Positions 43,793 to 52,549 of a DNA stretch of 64,000 nucleotides are shown piece by piece. The DNA is from Billgrantia gudaonensis (GTDB lineage Bacteria; Pseudomonadota; Gammaproteobacteria; Pseudomonadales; Halomonadaceae): assembly GCF_900100195.1 (NCBI RefSeq), contig NZ_FNES01000001.1, positions 362,356 to 426,355 of the forward strand, given 5' to 3'. How positions within the stretch are numbered: position 1 is the first letter of the stretch; every line of letters starts with the position of its first letter. Under the pieces are notes generated by a model that had not been told where the DNA came from, did not search any database, and saw only the letters and a program-made list of their open reading frames with translations. The position numbers were made by a program, and so were the translations under genes.

Positions 43793-43804
43793 CGGAGGGG
43801 CAGC

Positions 43805-44314
43805 GTGACGGTATCGCAGCGTATCCTGGTGATGGGGGTGTCGGGCTCGGGCAAGTCTCATGTCGGCTGCTTGCTGGCGGAGCGGCTCGGCTTCGACTTC
43901 ATCGATGGCGACGATTACCACGCCCCGACCAGCATCGCCAAGATGGCTCGCGGTATCCCGCTCGACGACGAGGATCGTCGCGGTTGGCTGGAGACGCTGG
44001 CAGAGCGCTTCGCCGATTACCGGCACCGCGGGGCCGGGGTGGTGATCGGCTGCTCGGCGCTCAAGCGGCACTACCGCGACATCCTGCGCGACGGCGATCC
44101 CGACCTGCTCATCCTCTACCTGAGCGGCAGCCGGGCTTGCCTGCTGCAGCGTCTGATGGCCCGGGAAAGCCACTTCTTCAAGGGCGAGGCGATGCTCGAC
44201 AGCCAGTTCGCCGACCTGGAGCCTCCCGGACCCGATGAGGCAGTGGAGCTGGACATTGCCGAGTCGCCCGAGGCACTGGTCGAGACGTTCATCAAACGAC
44301 TGACGGTACCGTGA
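43805..44314 (+). CDS. gntK: Gluconokinase
   Basis: A 169-residue kinase that phosphorylates gluconate to 6-phosphogluconate for the Entner-Doudoroff or pentose phosphate route. P-loop GVSGSGKS (11-18), the substrate segment DFIDGDDYHAPTSIAKMARGIPLDDEDR, CSALKRHYRDILR and ARESHFFKGEAMLDSQFADLEPP are all gluconokinase hallmarks. It starts at GTG with GGAGGGG upstream and overlaps gntR by 4 bases. Confidence 0.95.
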   Translation: MTVSQRILVMGVSGSGKSHVGCLLAERLGFDFIDGDDYHAPTSIAKMARGIPLDDEDRRGWLETLAERFADYRHRGAGVVIGCSALKRHYRDILRDGDPDLLILYLSGSRACLLQRLMARESHFFKGEAMLDSQFADLEPPGPDEAVELDIAESPEALVETFIKRLTVP

Positions 44315-45306
44315 AGAAACGACGCCCCACCCTCCAGGACATCGCCGATCGCGTCGGCGCGACGAAAATGACCGTCAGTCGCTGCCTGCGCGATCCCGCT
44401 ACCGTCTCGGAGGGCTTGCGCGAACGCATCTTCTCGGCTGCCGAACAGGTCGGCTACATCCCCAATCGTGCCCCGGACCTGCTCTCGCGAGCCACCAGCC
44501 ATTCCATCGGGGTGCTGGTGCCGTCGCTCACCAATCAGGTGTTCGCCGACGTGCTGGTGGGTATCGAGGCGGTGACCGAGCCGGCCGGCTATCACCTGAT
44601 GCTCTCTCACTACGGCTACAGCCAGGAACTCGAGGAGCGCAGCCTGGCCTCGCTGCTCTCCTACAACGTCGACGGTGTGATTCTCTCCGACAGCCGCCAC
44701 ACGTCGCGCACGCGACGCATGCTGGAAACGGCCGGCATTCCCACCGTGGAAATCATGGACGCGCGCTCCACGCCGTTGCAACAGGCGGTGGGGTTCGACA
44801 ATGTCGCGGCTGCCTACGACATGGTCAGCGAGATGATTCGCCGCGGTCGCCGTCATGTGCTCTATCTGGCGGTGCGGCTGGACGAGCGCACCCGCCAGCG
44901 CGAGGAGGGCTACCGTCGGGCGATGGAGGAGCGGGAACTGATGCCGGTCACCCTGCATCGCAGCCAGCGCTCTTCCTACAGTGTCGGCGCGGCGTTGCTC
45001 GGCGAAATTCTGGTCGATCATCCCGAAACCGATGCCATCTTCTGTACCAATGACGACGTGGCCGTCGGTGCCTATTTCGAGTGTCTGCGTCGCGGGGTCC
45101 GCGTGCCGGAGCAGATGGCCATTGCCGGCTTTCACGGTCATGACGTGGGCCAGGTGATGACGCCGCGCCTGGCAAGCGTGATCACCCCGCGTCAGGCGAT
45201 CGGCGAATGGGCGGCTCGTGCTTTGCTGGCCAGTATCGGCGGCCGAACCGATGCCGAGCGGGTGATCGATCTGGGCTATCGCATCGAGCCGGGCATGACG
45301 CTGTAG
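44311..45306 (+). CDS. gntR: LacI-family gluconate repressor
   Basis: A 331-residue LacI-family regulator. The helix-turn-helix and hinge cover residues 5-58 (TLQDIADRVGATKMTVSRCLRDPATVS, then YIPNRAPDLLSRATSHSIGVLVPSL). The sugar-binding core follows, with VDGVILSDSRHT and IFCTNDDVAVGA. Gene context and the perfect TGTTACCGGTAACA operator 3.7 kb upstream identify it as GntR, released by gluconate or 6-phosphogluconate-related ligands. The GTG start overlaps the gntK stop by 4 bases. Confidence 0.92.
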   Translation: MKKRRPTLQDIADRVGATKMTVSRCLRDPATVSEGLRERIFSAAEQVGYIPNRAPDLLSRATSHSIGVLVPSLTNQVFADVLVGIEAVTEPAGYHLMLSHYGYSQELEERSLASLLSYNVDGVILSDSRHTSRTRRMLETAGIPTVEIMDARSTPLQQAVGFDNVAAAYDMVSEMIRRGRRHVLYLAVRLDERTRQREEGYRRAMEERELMPVTLHRSQRSSYSVGAALLGEILVDHPETDAIFCTNDDVAVGAYFECLRRGVRVPEQMAIAGFHGHDVGQVMTPRLASVITPRQAIGEWAARALLASIGGRTDAERVIDLGYRIEPGMTL

Positions 45307-45309
45307 CGC

Positions 45310-45900
45310 TCAGTGCCGGAACAGGCTCATGCGCGCCATGACGCCATCCTTGCGGATCAGCCAATGGTAGAGAGCGGCAGCGATGTGCAGTGTCGCCAGC
45401 AGCAGGATGAGCACGCCCACGCGGCCGTGCCAGAGGAACAGCGTTTCGGAGAGCGCCTCGTCCACGCCGATCAACCTCGGTAGATTCCAGGCGAAGAACT
45501 GCACGGGAAAATCCCCGCTGGCCGTGGCCAGCCAGCCGAGTATCGGCATCGTCAGCAGCAGTACGTAGAGCAGGGTGTGCACCAGGCCGCTGGCCAGGCG
45601 GTGGAAGGTTGGCAGGGGCACGGCATAGGGTGGTTTGCCGTTGGTCAACCGGCTCACCAGACGCAGCACCATCAAGCCGAGAATCAGTACGCCGGATGTC
45701 TTGTGAAGAGTGTAGATCGTGTCGGTGGCTGCACGGCCGAAGGTTTCCACGCTGCCTTCGAAGCCCAGGGAACCCAACGTCATGCCACTGGTCAGCGAGT
45801 ACAGGACCAGCACGGCAATCAGCCAGTGCAGCAGGCGATGTATGTAAGCGTAATGATTGAGAGGGCCTTCGACGGGCGGCTCGAATGATCCATTGGCCAT
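45310..45900 (-). CDS. Cytochrome b561-type diheme membrane protein
   Basis: A 196-residue, four-helix b-type cytochrome. Heme-ligand histidines are visible in YIHRLLHWLIAV (helix 1), YTLHKTSGVLIL (helix 2), and in HGRVGVLILLLATLHIAAALYHWL (helix 4). Such proteins pass electrons between quinone and periplasmic partners and can quench superoxide (CybB-like). It converges with gntR, ending 3 bases from its stop. Confidence 0.88.
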   Translation of the reverse strand: MANGSFEPPVEGPLNHYAYIHRLLHWLIAVLVLYSLTSGMTLGSLGFEGSVETFGRAATDTIYTLHKTSGVLILGLMVLRLVSRLTNGKPPYAVPLPTFHRLASGLVHTLLYVLLLTMPILGWLATASGDFPVQFFAWNLPRLIGVDEALSETLFLWHGRVGVLILLLATLHIAAALYHWLIRKDGVMARMSLFRH

Positions 45901-45983
45901 GATGTCGCTCCCCTGGCGGGTACCGAATGAGCCGAGGCTATGGGCCGGCTAGCCAACCCCGATTAGCCATCGCTTTCCGACAA

Positions 45984-46012
45984 GATAGCCTATCGATGGT
46001 AGCCTTTATAAT
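45984..46012 (+). promoter_or_regulatory. Promoter/operator region of the Mn/Fe-type transporter operon
   Basis: A -10 element TATAAT (46007-46012) lacks a good -35. The palindrome GATAGCCTATC (45984-45994) lies where a -35 would be, and a second interleaved symmetry, CTATCGATGGTAG, follows. The placement suggests control by a metal-responsive regulator (MntR, Mur or Zur type). I cannot tell which. Confidence 0.45.
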
Positions 46013-46047
46013 CGCAGACGCGATGGCTTCAGAAGAGGAGTTCGAAC

Positions 46048-47037
46048 GTGATAGGAATTCGCCGCCTTGCGCAGGCCGGTCTGATGGGGGCAATGGCCCT
46101 GGGGATGATTCTCGACGCCCATGCCGACGCGGAGGGTGAGCGGCTCGAAGTGGTGGCAACGACCGGCATGATCGCCGATGTCCTGCGCCAGGTGGGTGGC
46201 GATGCGGTGTCGGTGGACGGGCTCATGGGGCCCGGCGTCGATCCTCACCTCTATCGACAGACCCGCAGCGACGTGCGTGCCATGACGCAGGCCGATGCGG
46301 TGTTCTGGAATGGACTGTACCTGGAAGCACAGCTCGAGGAGTTCCTCGAACGGCTGGCCGAGCGCCGCCCGGTCTTTGCCGTGGGCGAGGCCGTGCCAGA
46401 GGAGCGGCGTCTGGCCGATGCGGAGTATGACAACCAGTACGACCCGCACGTATGGATGGATCCCTCTCGCTGGCGTCATGTGGTCGTGGCGGTGCGCGAT
46501 GCACTGAGCGAGCTGGAGCCTTCGCAGGCCGAGGCCTTCGAGAAGCGTGCCGATGTCTATCTGGACGAGCTGGAGGCGCTGGACGACTACGCGCGCCAGG
46601 TACTGGAGAGCGTGCCGGAGTCGTCCAGGGTGCTCGTCACCGCCCACGATGCCTTCGGGTATTTCGGCGACGCCTACGGCTTCGAGGTGCTCGGCATTCA
46701 AGGGTTCTCCACCGAGAGCGAGGCGGGCCTGGCACGCATCGAGTCGCTGGTGGACGAGTTGGTGTCGCGTGACATCCGTGCGATCTTCATCGAGTCGTCG
46801 GTGTCGGATCGTAACGTGCGTGCGCTGATCGAAGGCGCGAAGTCGCGCGATCACGAGGTCCGCATCGGTGGTGAGCTGTTCTCCGATGCCATGGGTCCGG
46901 AAGGCAGCTACGAGGGGACTTGGCTGGGCATGCTCGATCACAACGTCACGGCCATCGCCACGGCGCTGGGTGGCGAAGCCCCGGAGGGAGGGCGCGAGGG
47001 GCGTCTTGCTGATGCCGACGAGAAGGAGGATTCATGA
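46048..47037 (+). CDS. Metal ABC transporter binding protein (TroA/SitA-type, Mn or Fe)
   Basis: A 329-residue cluster A-I binding protein. A signal peptide ends near DAHADA (residue 27). Metal ligands are in [16 protein letters not shown] (His, about 67), [11 protein letters not shown] (His, about 133), a Glu in [10 protein letters not shown] and an Asp/Glu near ESSVSDRNV. There is no His-rich loop, which points to Mn or Fe rather than Zn. The C-terminal 30 residues are acidic and unstructured. The GTG start has GAGGAG 9 bases upstream. First gene of a four-gene operon. Confidence 0.87.
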   Translation: MIGIRRLAQAGLMGAMALGMILDAHADAEGERLEVVATTGMIADVLRQVGGDAVSVDGLMGPGVDPHLYRQTRSDVRAMTQADAVFWNGLYLEAQLEEFLERLAERRPVFAVGEAVPEERRLADAEYDNQYDPHVWMDPSRWRHVVVAVRDALSELEPSQAEAFEKRADVYLDELEALDDYARQVLESVPESSRVLVTAHDAFGYFGDAYGFEVLGIQGFSTESEAGLARIESLVDELVSRDIRAIFIESSVSDRNVRALIEGAKSRDHEVRIGGELFSDAMGPEGSYEGTWLGMLDHNVTAIATALGGEAPEGGREGRLADADEKEDS

Positions 47038-47831
47038 TGGGTGACAGCGAGGCCATCGTTCAGAGCCCTCTGGCCATTCGTGGGCTGACGGTCAGCTATG
47101 CTCATCGTCCGGTGGTGCATTCGGTGGATTTCGTGACTCCGCCGGGCAGCATGACGGCCATCGTCGGCCCCAACGGGGCCGGCAAGTCGACCCTGCTCAA
47201 AGCCGTGCTGGGCATCACGCGGCGGCTCACTGGCGAAGTGCGGGTGTTCGGTCAGCCCGTGGAGGCGATGTCGCGGCACGTGGCCTACGTCCCCCAGCGT
47301 TCCAGCGTCGACTGGGATTTTCCGGCCACGGTGATCGACGTGGTCACCATGGGGCTGTTTCGCGACCTGCGCTGGTGGCAACCGACGCGGCATCGACATC
47401 GCCAGCGCGCCCTGGAGAGTCTTAGTCGGGTCGGCATGGAGGCCTTCGCCGACCGCCAGATAGGGCAGCTCTCCGGCGGTCAGCAGCAGCGCGTCTTCCT
47501 GGCACGAGCGCTGATCCAGCAGGCGGCGCTGACCATCCTCGACGAGCCCTTCGCCGGCGTGGATGCCGCCACCGAAAAGGCCATCGTCGAAGTGCTCAAG
47601 CAGCTCAAGCGCGAAGGGCGGACGTTGCTCTGCGTGCACCATGACCTGGCCACGGTGCGCGACTATTTCGACCACGTGCTGCTGCTCAACGTGCGTCGCA
47701 TCGCCGATGGACCGGTGGAAGAAGCGTTCACCGCGGCCAACCTGCAGGCGACCTATGGCGGTCGCTTGAGCCCCATGCAACTGGTGCGACTGATGGAGCC
47801 GGTGGCGCAAGGCGAATCGAGAGGCGAATGA
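47034..47831 (+). CDS. Metal ABC transporter ATPase (TroB/SitB-type)
   Basis: A 265-residue ATPase with Walker [10 protein letters not shown] (about 43-51), the family-typical [23 protein letters not shown], signature [15 protein letters not shown], Walker [13 protein letters not shown] and switch VHHDLATV. These match Mn/Zn/Fe chelate ATPases. It starts within the ATGATG that overlaps the binding-protein stop; GGAGG lies just upstream. Confidence 0.93.
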   Translation: MMGDSEAIVQSPLAIRGLTVSYAHRPVVHSVDFVTPPGSMTAIVGPNGAGKSTLLKAVLGITRRLTGEVRVFGQPVEAMSRHVAYVPQRSSVDWDFPATVIDVVTMGLFRDLRWWQPTRHRHRQRALESLSRVGMEAFADRQIGQLSGGQQQRVFLARALIQQAALTILDEPFAGVDAATEKAIVEVLKQLKREGRTLLCVHHDLATVRDYFDHVLLLNVRRIADGPVEEAFTAANLQATYGGRLSPMQLVRLMEPVAQGESRGE

Positions 47832-49048
47832 TGGAAACCTGGTGGCTCGCCCTGACGTTTCGACTGGGCTACAACACTAGCCTGGTGACCCTGGGTACCA
47901 TGCTGCTGGGCGCCGGGGCGGGCATGATCGGCAGCTTCATTCTGCTGCGCAAGCGTTCGCTGGTGAGCGATGCCATCAGCCATGCCACGCTTCCGGGCCT
48001 GGCGTTGGCCTTCATCGTGGTGGGCCTGATCCAGGGCGATGGTCGCTGGTTGCCGGCGCTGCTCGTGGGAGCCGCGGGAAGCGCTGCTTTCGGACTGTGG
48101 GCCGTGCAGCGCATCAGTGAGCGAACTCGCCTGGGTGAGGATGCCGCCATCGGTGCGGTGCTCTCTACCTTCTTCGCGTTCGGCGTGGTGCTGATCACCG
48201 TGATCCAGGCGATGCCGGTATCCGGACAGGCCGGTCTCACCGGCTACCTGGTAGGAGCCACGGCCGGCATGGTGGCGGCCGAGGCGCAGCTCATCGCTCT
48301 TTGCGCACTGGGTGTGCTGCTGGCCGTACTGGTATGGCGCCGCAGCTTTCTGATGGTTTGCTTCGATGCCGAATTCGCGCGCACCCAGGGCCTGCACACC
48401 GGGCGGGTCGATCTGGCCATGCTGGCGCTGCTGATGGTGGTGGTGGTGATCGGCCTCAAGGTCACGGGGCTGATCCTGATCGTGGCGTTGACCATCATTC
48501 CACCGGTGACGGCGCGATTCTGGACCGATCGCCCCCTGCACATGGTCATTCTGGCGGCGCTGCTCGGCATCCTGGCCGGCTATCTGGGAGTCACGCTTTC
48601 CAGTGTGACGGAGGGCTTGCCCACGGGGCCCCTGATCGTTCTTTCTGCCTTCGGCCTGTTCTTCGTCTCTTTCCTCTTCTCGCCACGCCGGGGCGTGCTG
48701 GCCTCGCTGCTTGCCCATCAGCGATTTCGCCGCCGGGTGCATCTGCGCCAGGGGTTGCTGGCGGTCGCCCGCGATGAACCGATCTTCGACAACCTCACCC
48801 TGCGTATCCTGCAGCGCCGTGGTTATCTGAGGCGTGACGGCGTGCCCACGGCGCCGGGTCGCGCTGCGGCTCGGGATGCCGAGCACGAAGAACGCCTGTG
48901 GGCGCTGTATCGTGAATGCCAGCCCGAGGATGCCCTGCAGCAGGAGCACTCCGGCCTGACGCCCATTGCCAGCGTGCTGTCGCCGGACGCCATCATGACG
49001 CTGGAGGCCCAGTTGCCGCCCAATGGCAAGCAGGAGGCCCGCCGATGA
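47828..49048 (+). CDS. Metal ABC transporter permease with winged-helix-like C-terminal extension
   Basis: A 406-residue ABC-3 family permease; typical members are 280-300. Eight or so helices fill residues 8-283 ([22 protein letters not shown] and [26 protein letters not shown]). After the last helix a soluble tail of about 120 residues resembles a DtxR/MntR-type region: [25 protein letters not shown], then [17 protein letters not shown]. Such tails occur in some Mn-type permeases. The gene overlaps both neighbours by 4 bases. Confidence 0.9.
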   Translation: MMETWWLALTFRLGYNTSLVTLGTMLLGAGAGMIGSFILLRKRSLVSDAISHATLPGLALAFIVVGLIQGDGRWLPALLVGAAGSAAFGLWAVQRISERTRLGEDAAIGAVLSTFFAFGVVLITVIQAMPVSGQAGLTGYLVGATAGMVAAEAQLIALCALGVLLAVLVWRRSFLMVCFDAEFARTQGLHTGRVDLAMLALLMVVVVIGLKVTGLILIVALTIIPPVTARFWTDRPLHMVILAALLGILAGYLGVTLSSVTEGLPTGPLIVLSAFGLFFVSFLFSPRRGVLASLLAHQRFRRRVHLRQGLLAVARDEPIFDNLTLRILQRRGYLRRDGVPTAPGRAAARDAEHEERLWALYRECQPEDALQQEHSGLTPIASVLSPDAIMTLEAQLPPNGKQEARR

Positions 49049-49956
49049 GCGATTTCTTCATGTTCAGCCTGGTGCCGCTGGCGGTGGCGGTGGTCATCGG
49101 CATGACCTGTGCGCTGCTCGGCAATTTCCTGGTGCTTCGGCGCCAGAGCCTGATCGGCGATGCCATCAGCCACGTGGCGTTGCCCGGTATCGTGGCCAGC
49201 TTCATTCTCACCGGCATGCTCGCCTCGGGTGCCATGATGCTGGGGGCGGGCGTGTCGGCTCTGGTCACCGTGGTGATGATCGAACTGATTCGCCGGCTGG
49301 GGAGGGTGGAAGTCAGCGCCGCCATGGGGGTGACCTTCACCAGTCTGTTCGCCCTGGGCGTGTTGTTGCTGGAGTGGCACGACGCGGCCGGCGTGCATCT
49401 CGATGTAGAGCACGCCCTGTACGGCAATCTGGAAAGCCTGATCTGGTTCGAGGGTACTGGACCGTACGCACTGTTCGATCCGCTGGCGCTCGCCGAACTG
49501 CCACCCCAGTTGGCGCGCGTCGTCCTGGTGGGTGGGCTGGTGGTGGCCTTCGTGGCGGTGTTTCGGCGCCACTTGGTGCTCGGCAGCTTCGATGCGGATT
49601 TCGCGGCCAGCGTTCGCGCTCGCCCGGCGCTGGTCGACCTGCTGCTGGTGTCGCTGGTGGCGGTGGCGGCCATCGCCGCCTTCGAGGCGGTGGGGTCGAT
49701 CATCGTCATCGCCATGTTCATCTGTCCGGCCGCTGCCGCCCGGCTGATGACCGACCGGCTAGGCGCACAGATCGCCTGGAGTCAGGGGTTTGCGGTGGTC
49801 GCTTCGGTGCTCGGTTACGTGCTGGCCGGCTATGGGCCGGGTTGGCTGGGCTTCGATGCCTCGCTGAGTGCGGCGGGCATGATCGCCACCGTCGCGGGAT
49901 TGTTGCTGCTGGCCACCTGCCTGTGGGGGCGTCGCCGCCATCCGGCCGAGGCCTGA
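49045..49956 (+). CDS. Metal ABC transporter permease, second subunit
   Basis: A 303-residue ABC-3 family permease with about eight helices: GNFLVLRRQSLIGDAISHVALPGIV, HALYGNLESLIW and AIAAFEAVGSIIVIAMFICPAAAARLMT. It lacks the C-terminal tail of its partner, so the transporter is probably a heterodimer. The start overlaps the upstream stop by 4 bases (ATGA). Last gene of the operon; converges with the RidA-family gene after 4 bases. Confidence 0.92.
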   Translation: MSDFFMFSLVPLAVAVVIGMTCALLGNFLVLRRQSLIGDAISHVALPGIVASFILTGMLASGAMMLGAGVSALVTVVMIELIRRLGRVEVSAAMGVTFTSLFALGVLLLEWHDAAGVHLDVEHALYGNLESLIWFEGTGPYALFDPLALAELPPQLARVVLVGGLVVAFVAVFRRHLVLGSFDADFAASVRARPALVDLLLVSLVAVAAIAAFEAVGSIIVIAMFICPAAAARLMTDRLGAQIAWSQGFAVVASVLGYVLAGYGPGWLGFDASLSAAGMIATVAGLLLLATCLWGRRRHPAEA

Positions 49957-49960
49957 GAGG

Positions 49961-50392
49961 TCAGGTTTCGTGAGATGCCGCCTCGGCGCCGTCATCCCCA
50001 TTCGGCGCGGGGCGGCGTTTCACCATCAGGGTGATCTCCACGTTGGCCCCGCCGTACAGGCGCGGTGACTCGGTACAGGTGCGTGCCGGGTAGCGCTCGT
50101 GATGGAAGAATTCGGCATAGGCGGCATCGAACTCGTGGATGTCGTCGAGGTTGGTCAGGTGGACGTCGGCGCGTACGGTATCGGCCAGGTCGGCGCCGAC
50201 GAAGGCGAGCATGCGTTTCAGCCGGTGCAGGATCCAGGTGGTTTCTTCACCGATATCGCCGAGAACGGTCTCGCCGCCCTGGATGTCGGTGACGGTCAAA
50301 CCCGACACGAAGAGATAGTGGTCGTCGAAGACCACGTGGCTGCCGGGAAAGACCGGGACCTCCAGCGTCGGGTCGTTGCGATACTGCGGCAT
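49961..50392 (-). CDS. RidA (YjgF/YER057c) family protein
   Basis: A 143-residue RidA-family protein. Visible pieces are YLFVSGLTVTDIQGG, RLKRMLAFVGADLADTVRADVHLTNLDDIHEFDAAYAEFF and RYPARTCTESPRLYGGANVEITLMVKRR, including the conserved arginine used by imine deaminases. RidA hydrolyses reactive enamine/imine products of PLP enzymes such as threonine dehydratase; one such enzyme is encoded 2 kb away. The C-terminal 15 residues are an acidic tail. Confidence 0.87.
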   Translation of the reverse strand: MPQYRNDPTLEVPVFPGSHVVFDDHYLFVSGLTVTDIQGGETVLGDIGEETTWILHRLKRMLAFVGADLADTVRADVHLTNLDDIHEFDAAYAEFFHHERYPARTCTESPRLYGGANVEITLMVKRRPAPNGDDGAEAASHET

Positions 50393-50443
50393 GACGTGTC
50401 TCGCCGTGGGTGAGTGGCATCAAGAGAGACTATAGAGGATATT

Positions 50444-51838
50444 TCATAGCGTGTGCCACGGCGAGGGCGGCGGTTCGGCCAGCGTTGCGACGAGGCGCTC
50501 CAGGGCCAGGGCCAGGGTTTCCCGCGAGGCGGCGGCGCCCAGGCAGAGCCGCACGGCCTGGGGCGCCGGCTCGCTGCCCACGCAGAACGGCTCGGCGCTG
50601 GTCAGGCGGACTCCGGTTGCCTCCAGGTTGGCCAGGAGTTCGGCGGCACGCATGCCGTCGGGCAGCGGCAGCCACAGGTTGTTGCCGTGGGGGCGGCCGC
50701 AAGGTGCATAGGGGCTGAGCCACTCGCGGGCCAGGCGTTGGCGTTCGCCCAGCTCCTGAGTCTGCCAGGCCAGCAGCCGTTCGGCGTCTTCGCTGGCCAC
50801 CCAGTGGCACACCGCATCGACCATCAGCGGCGGCACCATCCAGCTCTGGGCGCGCAGCGCCGCTCCCAGCCGCTCCTGCAACGCATCGGGAACCACCAGC
50901 ACGCCGATGCGCAGCCCGCCGGCGAGCACCTTGGCAGTGCTGAAAGCGAACAGGGTACGCTGTGGCGCCAGCCGATAGAGCGGAGTGCCCCGCTCGCCTT
51001 CCGGCAGGTACTGCACGCCATCCTCCAGAATCCAGAACTCGTGGCGCTCGGCCAACTCGGCGAGCCGCTCACGGCGCGTCTCGCTGAGCACGGTGCCCGT
51101 AGGGTTGTTCTGATCCGGGGTGACGTAGACCAACTGCGGTGGCTGCTGTGCACAGAGCCGCGCCAAGGCCTCCATGTCCATTCCCTCTGAGTCCATCGGC
51201 ACGGCCAGGGTCTTGAGGTGTGCCTGGCGCGCCGCGCCGATCAGGCCGGGATAGGTGAGGGCATCGGCGGCGATGCGATCCCCGGGGCGAGTGAGGGCGC
51301 GCAGCGTGAGATCGATGCCGTGCTGACCGCCCTGGGTGACCAGCAGCCGTTCGGGGTCCACCGGCATGCCCAGCCGGTCCATCCAGGCGGCGAGCCGCTC
51401 ACGGTGGGCGGGAACGCCACGTTCCGGCTGGTACTCCACGGCGCGACTGAGCACTTCGCCGTCCTGGCTGATCGCTGCCAGAGCGCGCCCCAGCGCTGCC
51501 GCGCGAAGGGGATGTGGTGGCGGCAGACTGAGGCTCAGGTCGACCACGCCAGCCTCGACCGGGCGGCTGGCCAGGAAGGGAGCGACGGGGTCGTCATCGC
51601 CACCCCGCACATAGGTGCCGCTGCCCACTCGGGCCCGCACCCAGCCCTGGCGTTCGGCCTCGGCATAGGCGCGGGTCACGGTGCCCACGGTGACCGACAG
51701 CTCATCGGCCAGGCGACGCTGAGGGGGCAAGCGGCTGCCGGGACGAAGCTCACCGGACTGCACCGCCGTCGCAATGGCATCGCTGATGGCGCGATAGCGG
51801 GGGCCCCGTTCGGTGAGCCGGGGAATCCATATTGTCAT
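50444..51838 (-). CDS. MocR-type regulator (GntR winged helix fused to aminotransferase-like domain)
   Basis: A 464-residue MocR-family protein. The N-terminal winged helix (residues 10-78) has AIATAVQSGELRPGSRLPPQRRLADELSVTVGTVTRAY. The type I aminotransferase-like domain contains VTQGGQHGIDLTLRAL, YVTPDQNNPTGTVLS, WILEDGVQYL and a PLP lysine in AFSTAKVLAGGLRIG. It likely senses PLP or an amino-donor metabolite and controls the divergent LysE-family exporter. Its own start codon is inside a 19-bp palindrome, consistent with autoregulation. Confidence 0.9.
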   Translation of the reverse strand: MTIWIPRLTERGPRYRAISDAIATAVQSGELRPGSRLPPQRRLADELSVTVGTVTRAYAEAERQGWVRARVGSGTYVRGGDDDPVAPFLASRPVEAGVVDLSLSLPPPHPLRAAALGRALAAISQDGEVLSRAVEYQPERGVPAHRERLAAWMDRLGMPVDPERLLVTQGGQHGIDLTLRALTRPGDRIAADALTYPGLIGAARQAHLKTLAVPMDSEGMDMEALARLCAQQPPQLVYVTPDQNNPTGTVLSETRRERLAELAERHEFWILEDGVQYLPEGERGTPLYRLAPQRTLFAFSTAKVLAGGLRIGVLVVPDALQERLGAALRAQSWMVPPLMVDAVCHWVASEDAERLLAWQTQELGERQRLAREWLSPYAPCGRPHGNNLWLPLPDGMRAAELLANLEATGVRLTSAEPFCVGSEPAPQAVRLCLGAAASRETLALALERLVATLAEPPPSPWHTL

Positions 51839-51848
51839 GGTGACAATA
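51830..51848. promoter_or_regulatory. MocR operator-like palindrome over the mocR start codon
   Basis: TATTGTC-ATGGT-GACAATA has perfect 7-bp arms around a 5-bp centre. It covers the mocR start codon (51838) and faces the divergent lysE promoter. GntR/MocR proteins bind such sites. The 99-bp interval means one site could control both genes. Confidence 0.6.
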
Positions 51849-51937
51849 AAACCTTTGACGCCTTGTTCGTACCCATTATGCTGGATTTTATCGGTATTTG
51901 AAGCCGATTTTAGTCAAAATCGTATGGGTGCAATTAT

Positions 51938-52540
51938 ATGGAAATTCTGGCGTTCCTGGGCCCGGCGGCCCTCTACATGATCTCGATGACCATCACGCCG
52001 GGCCCTAACAACGTGATGCTCACCGCTTCCGGGGCCAACTACGGCTTTCTGCGCACCCTGCCGCACATCTTCGGGATCCTCGGCGGCTGCTTTCTGCTGT
52101 TTGCCGGCATCGCGCTGGGGCTCGGTCTGGTGTTCGAGCGCTATCCCATCGTGCAGACGGCACTGCGCTTCATCGGCAGCGCCTATCTGCTGTATCTCGC
52201 CTGGCGCATCGCCACCGCTCCGCCGCCGGATCTACGCCGCACTGGCGAAGGGCGGCCGCTGAGTTTCTGGCAAGCGGCGGCCTTCCAGTTCGCCAACCCC
52301 AAGGCATGGGTGATGGGGCTGGCCCTGATGGCGGGGTTTCTGCCCGAGGGAGGCGATACGGTGATGAATGCCCTGCTGCTGGCCGGCTTCGCCGAGCTGG
52401 TGGGGCTGCCGTGCGTTGCCCTGTGGGCGGGCTTCGGCACCGCCATCGGGCGCTGGCTCGACACGCCGCGTGCCTGGCGGATCTTCAACGGCCTGATGGG
52501 GGCGCTGACCGCAGCCTGCGTGATCTTCATACTCGGCTGA
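51938..52540 (+). CDS. LysE/RhtB-family amino acid exporter
   Basis: A 200-residue, six-helix exporter of the LysE/RhtB superfamily. The N-terminus has the signature SMTITPGPNNVMLTASGANYGF (about 16-37), and QFANPKAWVMGLALMAGFLP lies near residue 110. Substrate specificity cannot be read. Divergent from the MocR regulator, which probably controls it; it converges with the dehydratase gene. Confidence 0.9.
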   Translation: MEILAFLGPAALYMISMTITPGPNNVMLTASGANYGFLRTLPHIFGILGGCFLLFAGIALGLGLVFERYPIVQTALRFIGSAYLLYLAWRIATAPPPDLRRTGEGRPLSFWQAAAFQFANPKAWVMGLALMAGFLPEGGDTVMNALLLAGFAELVGLPCVALWAGFGTAIGRWLDTPRAWRIFNGLMGALTAACVIFILG

Positions 52541-52549
52541 ACGATGCAT

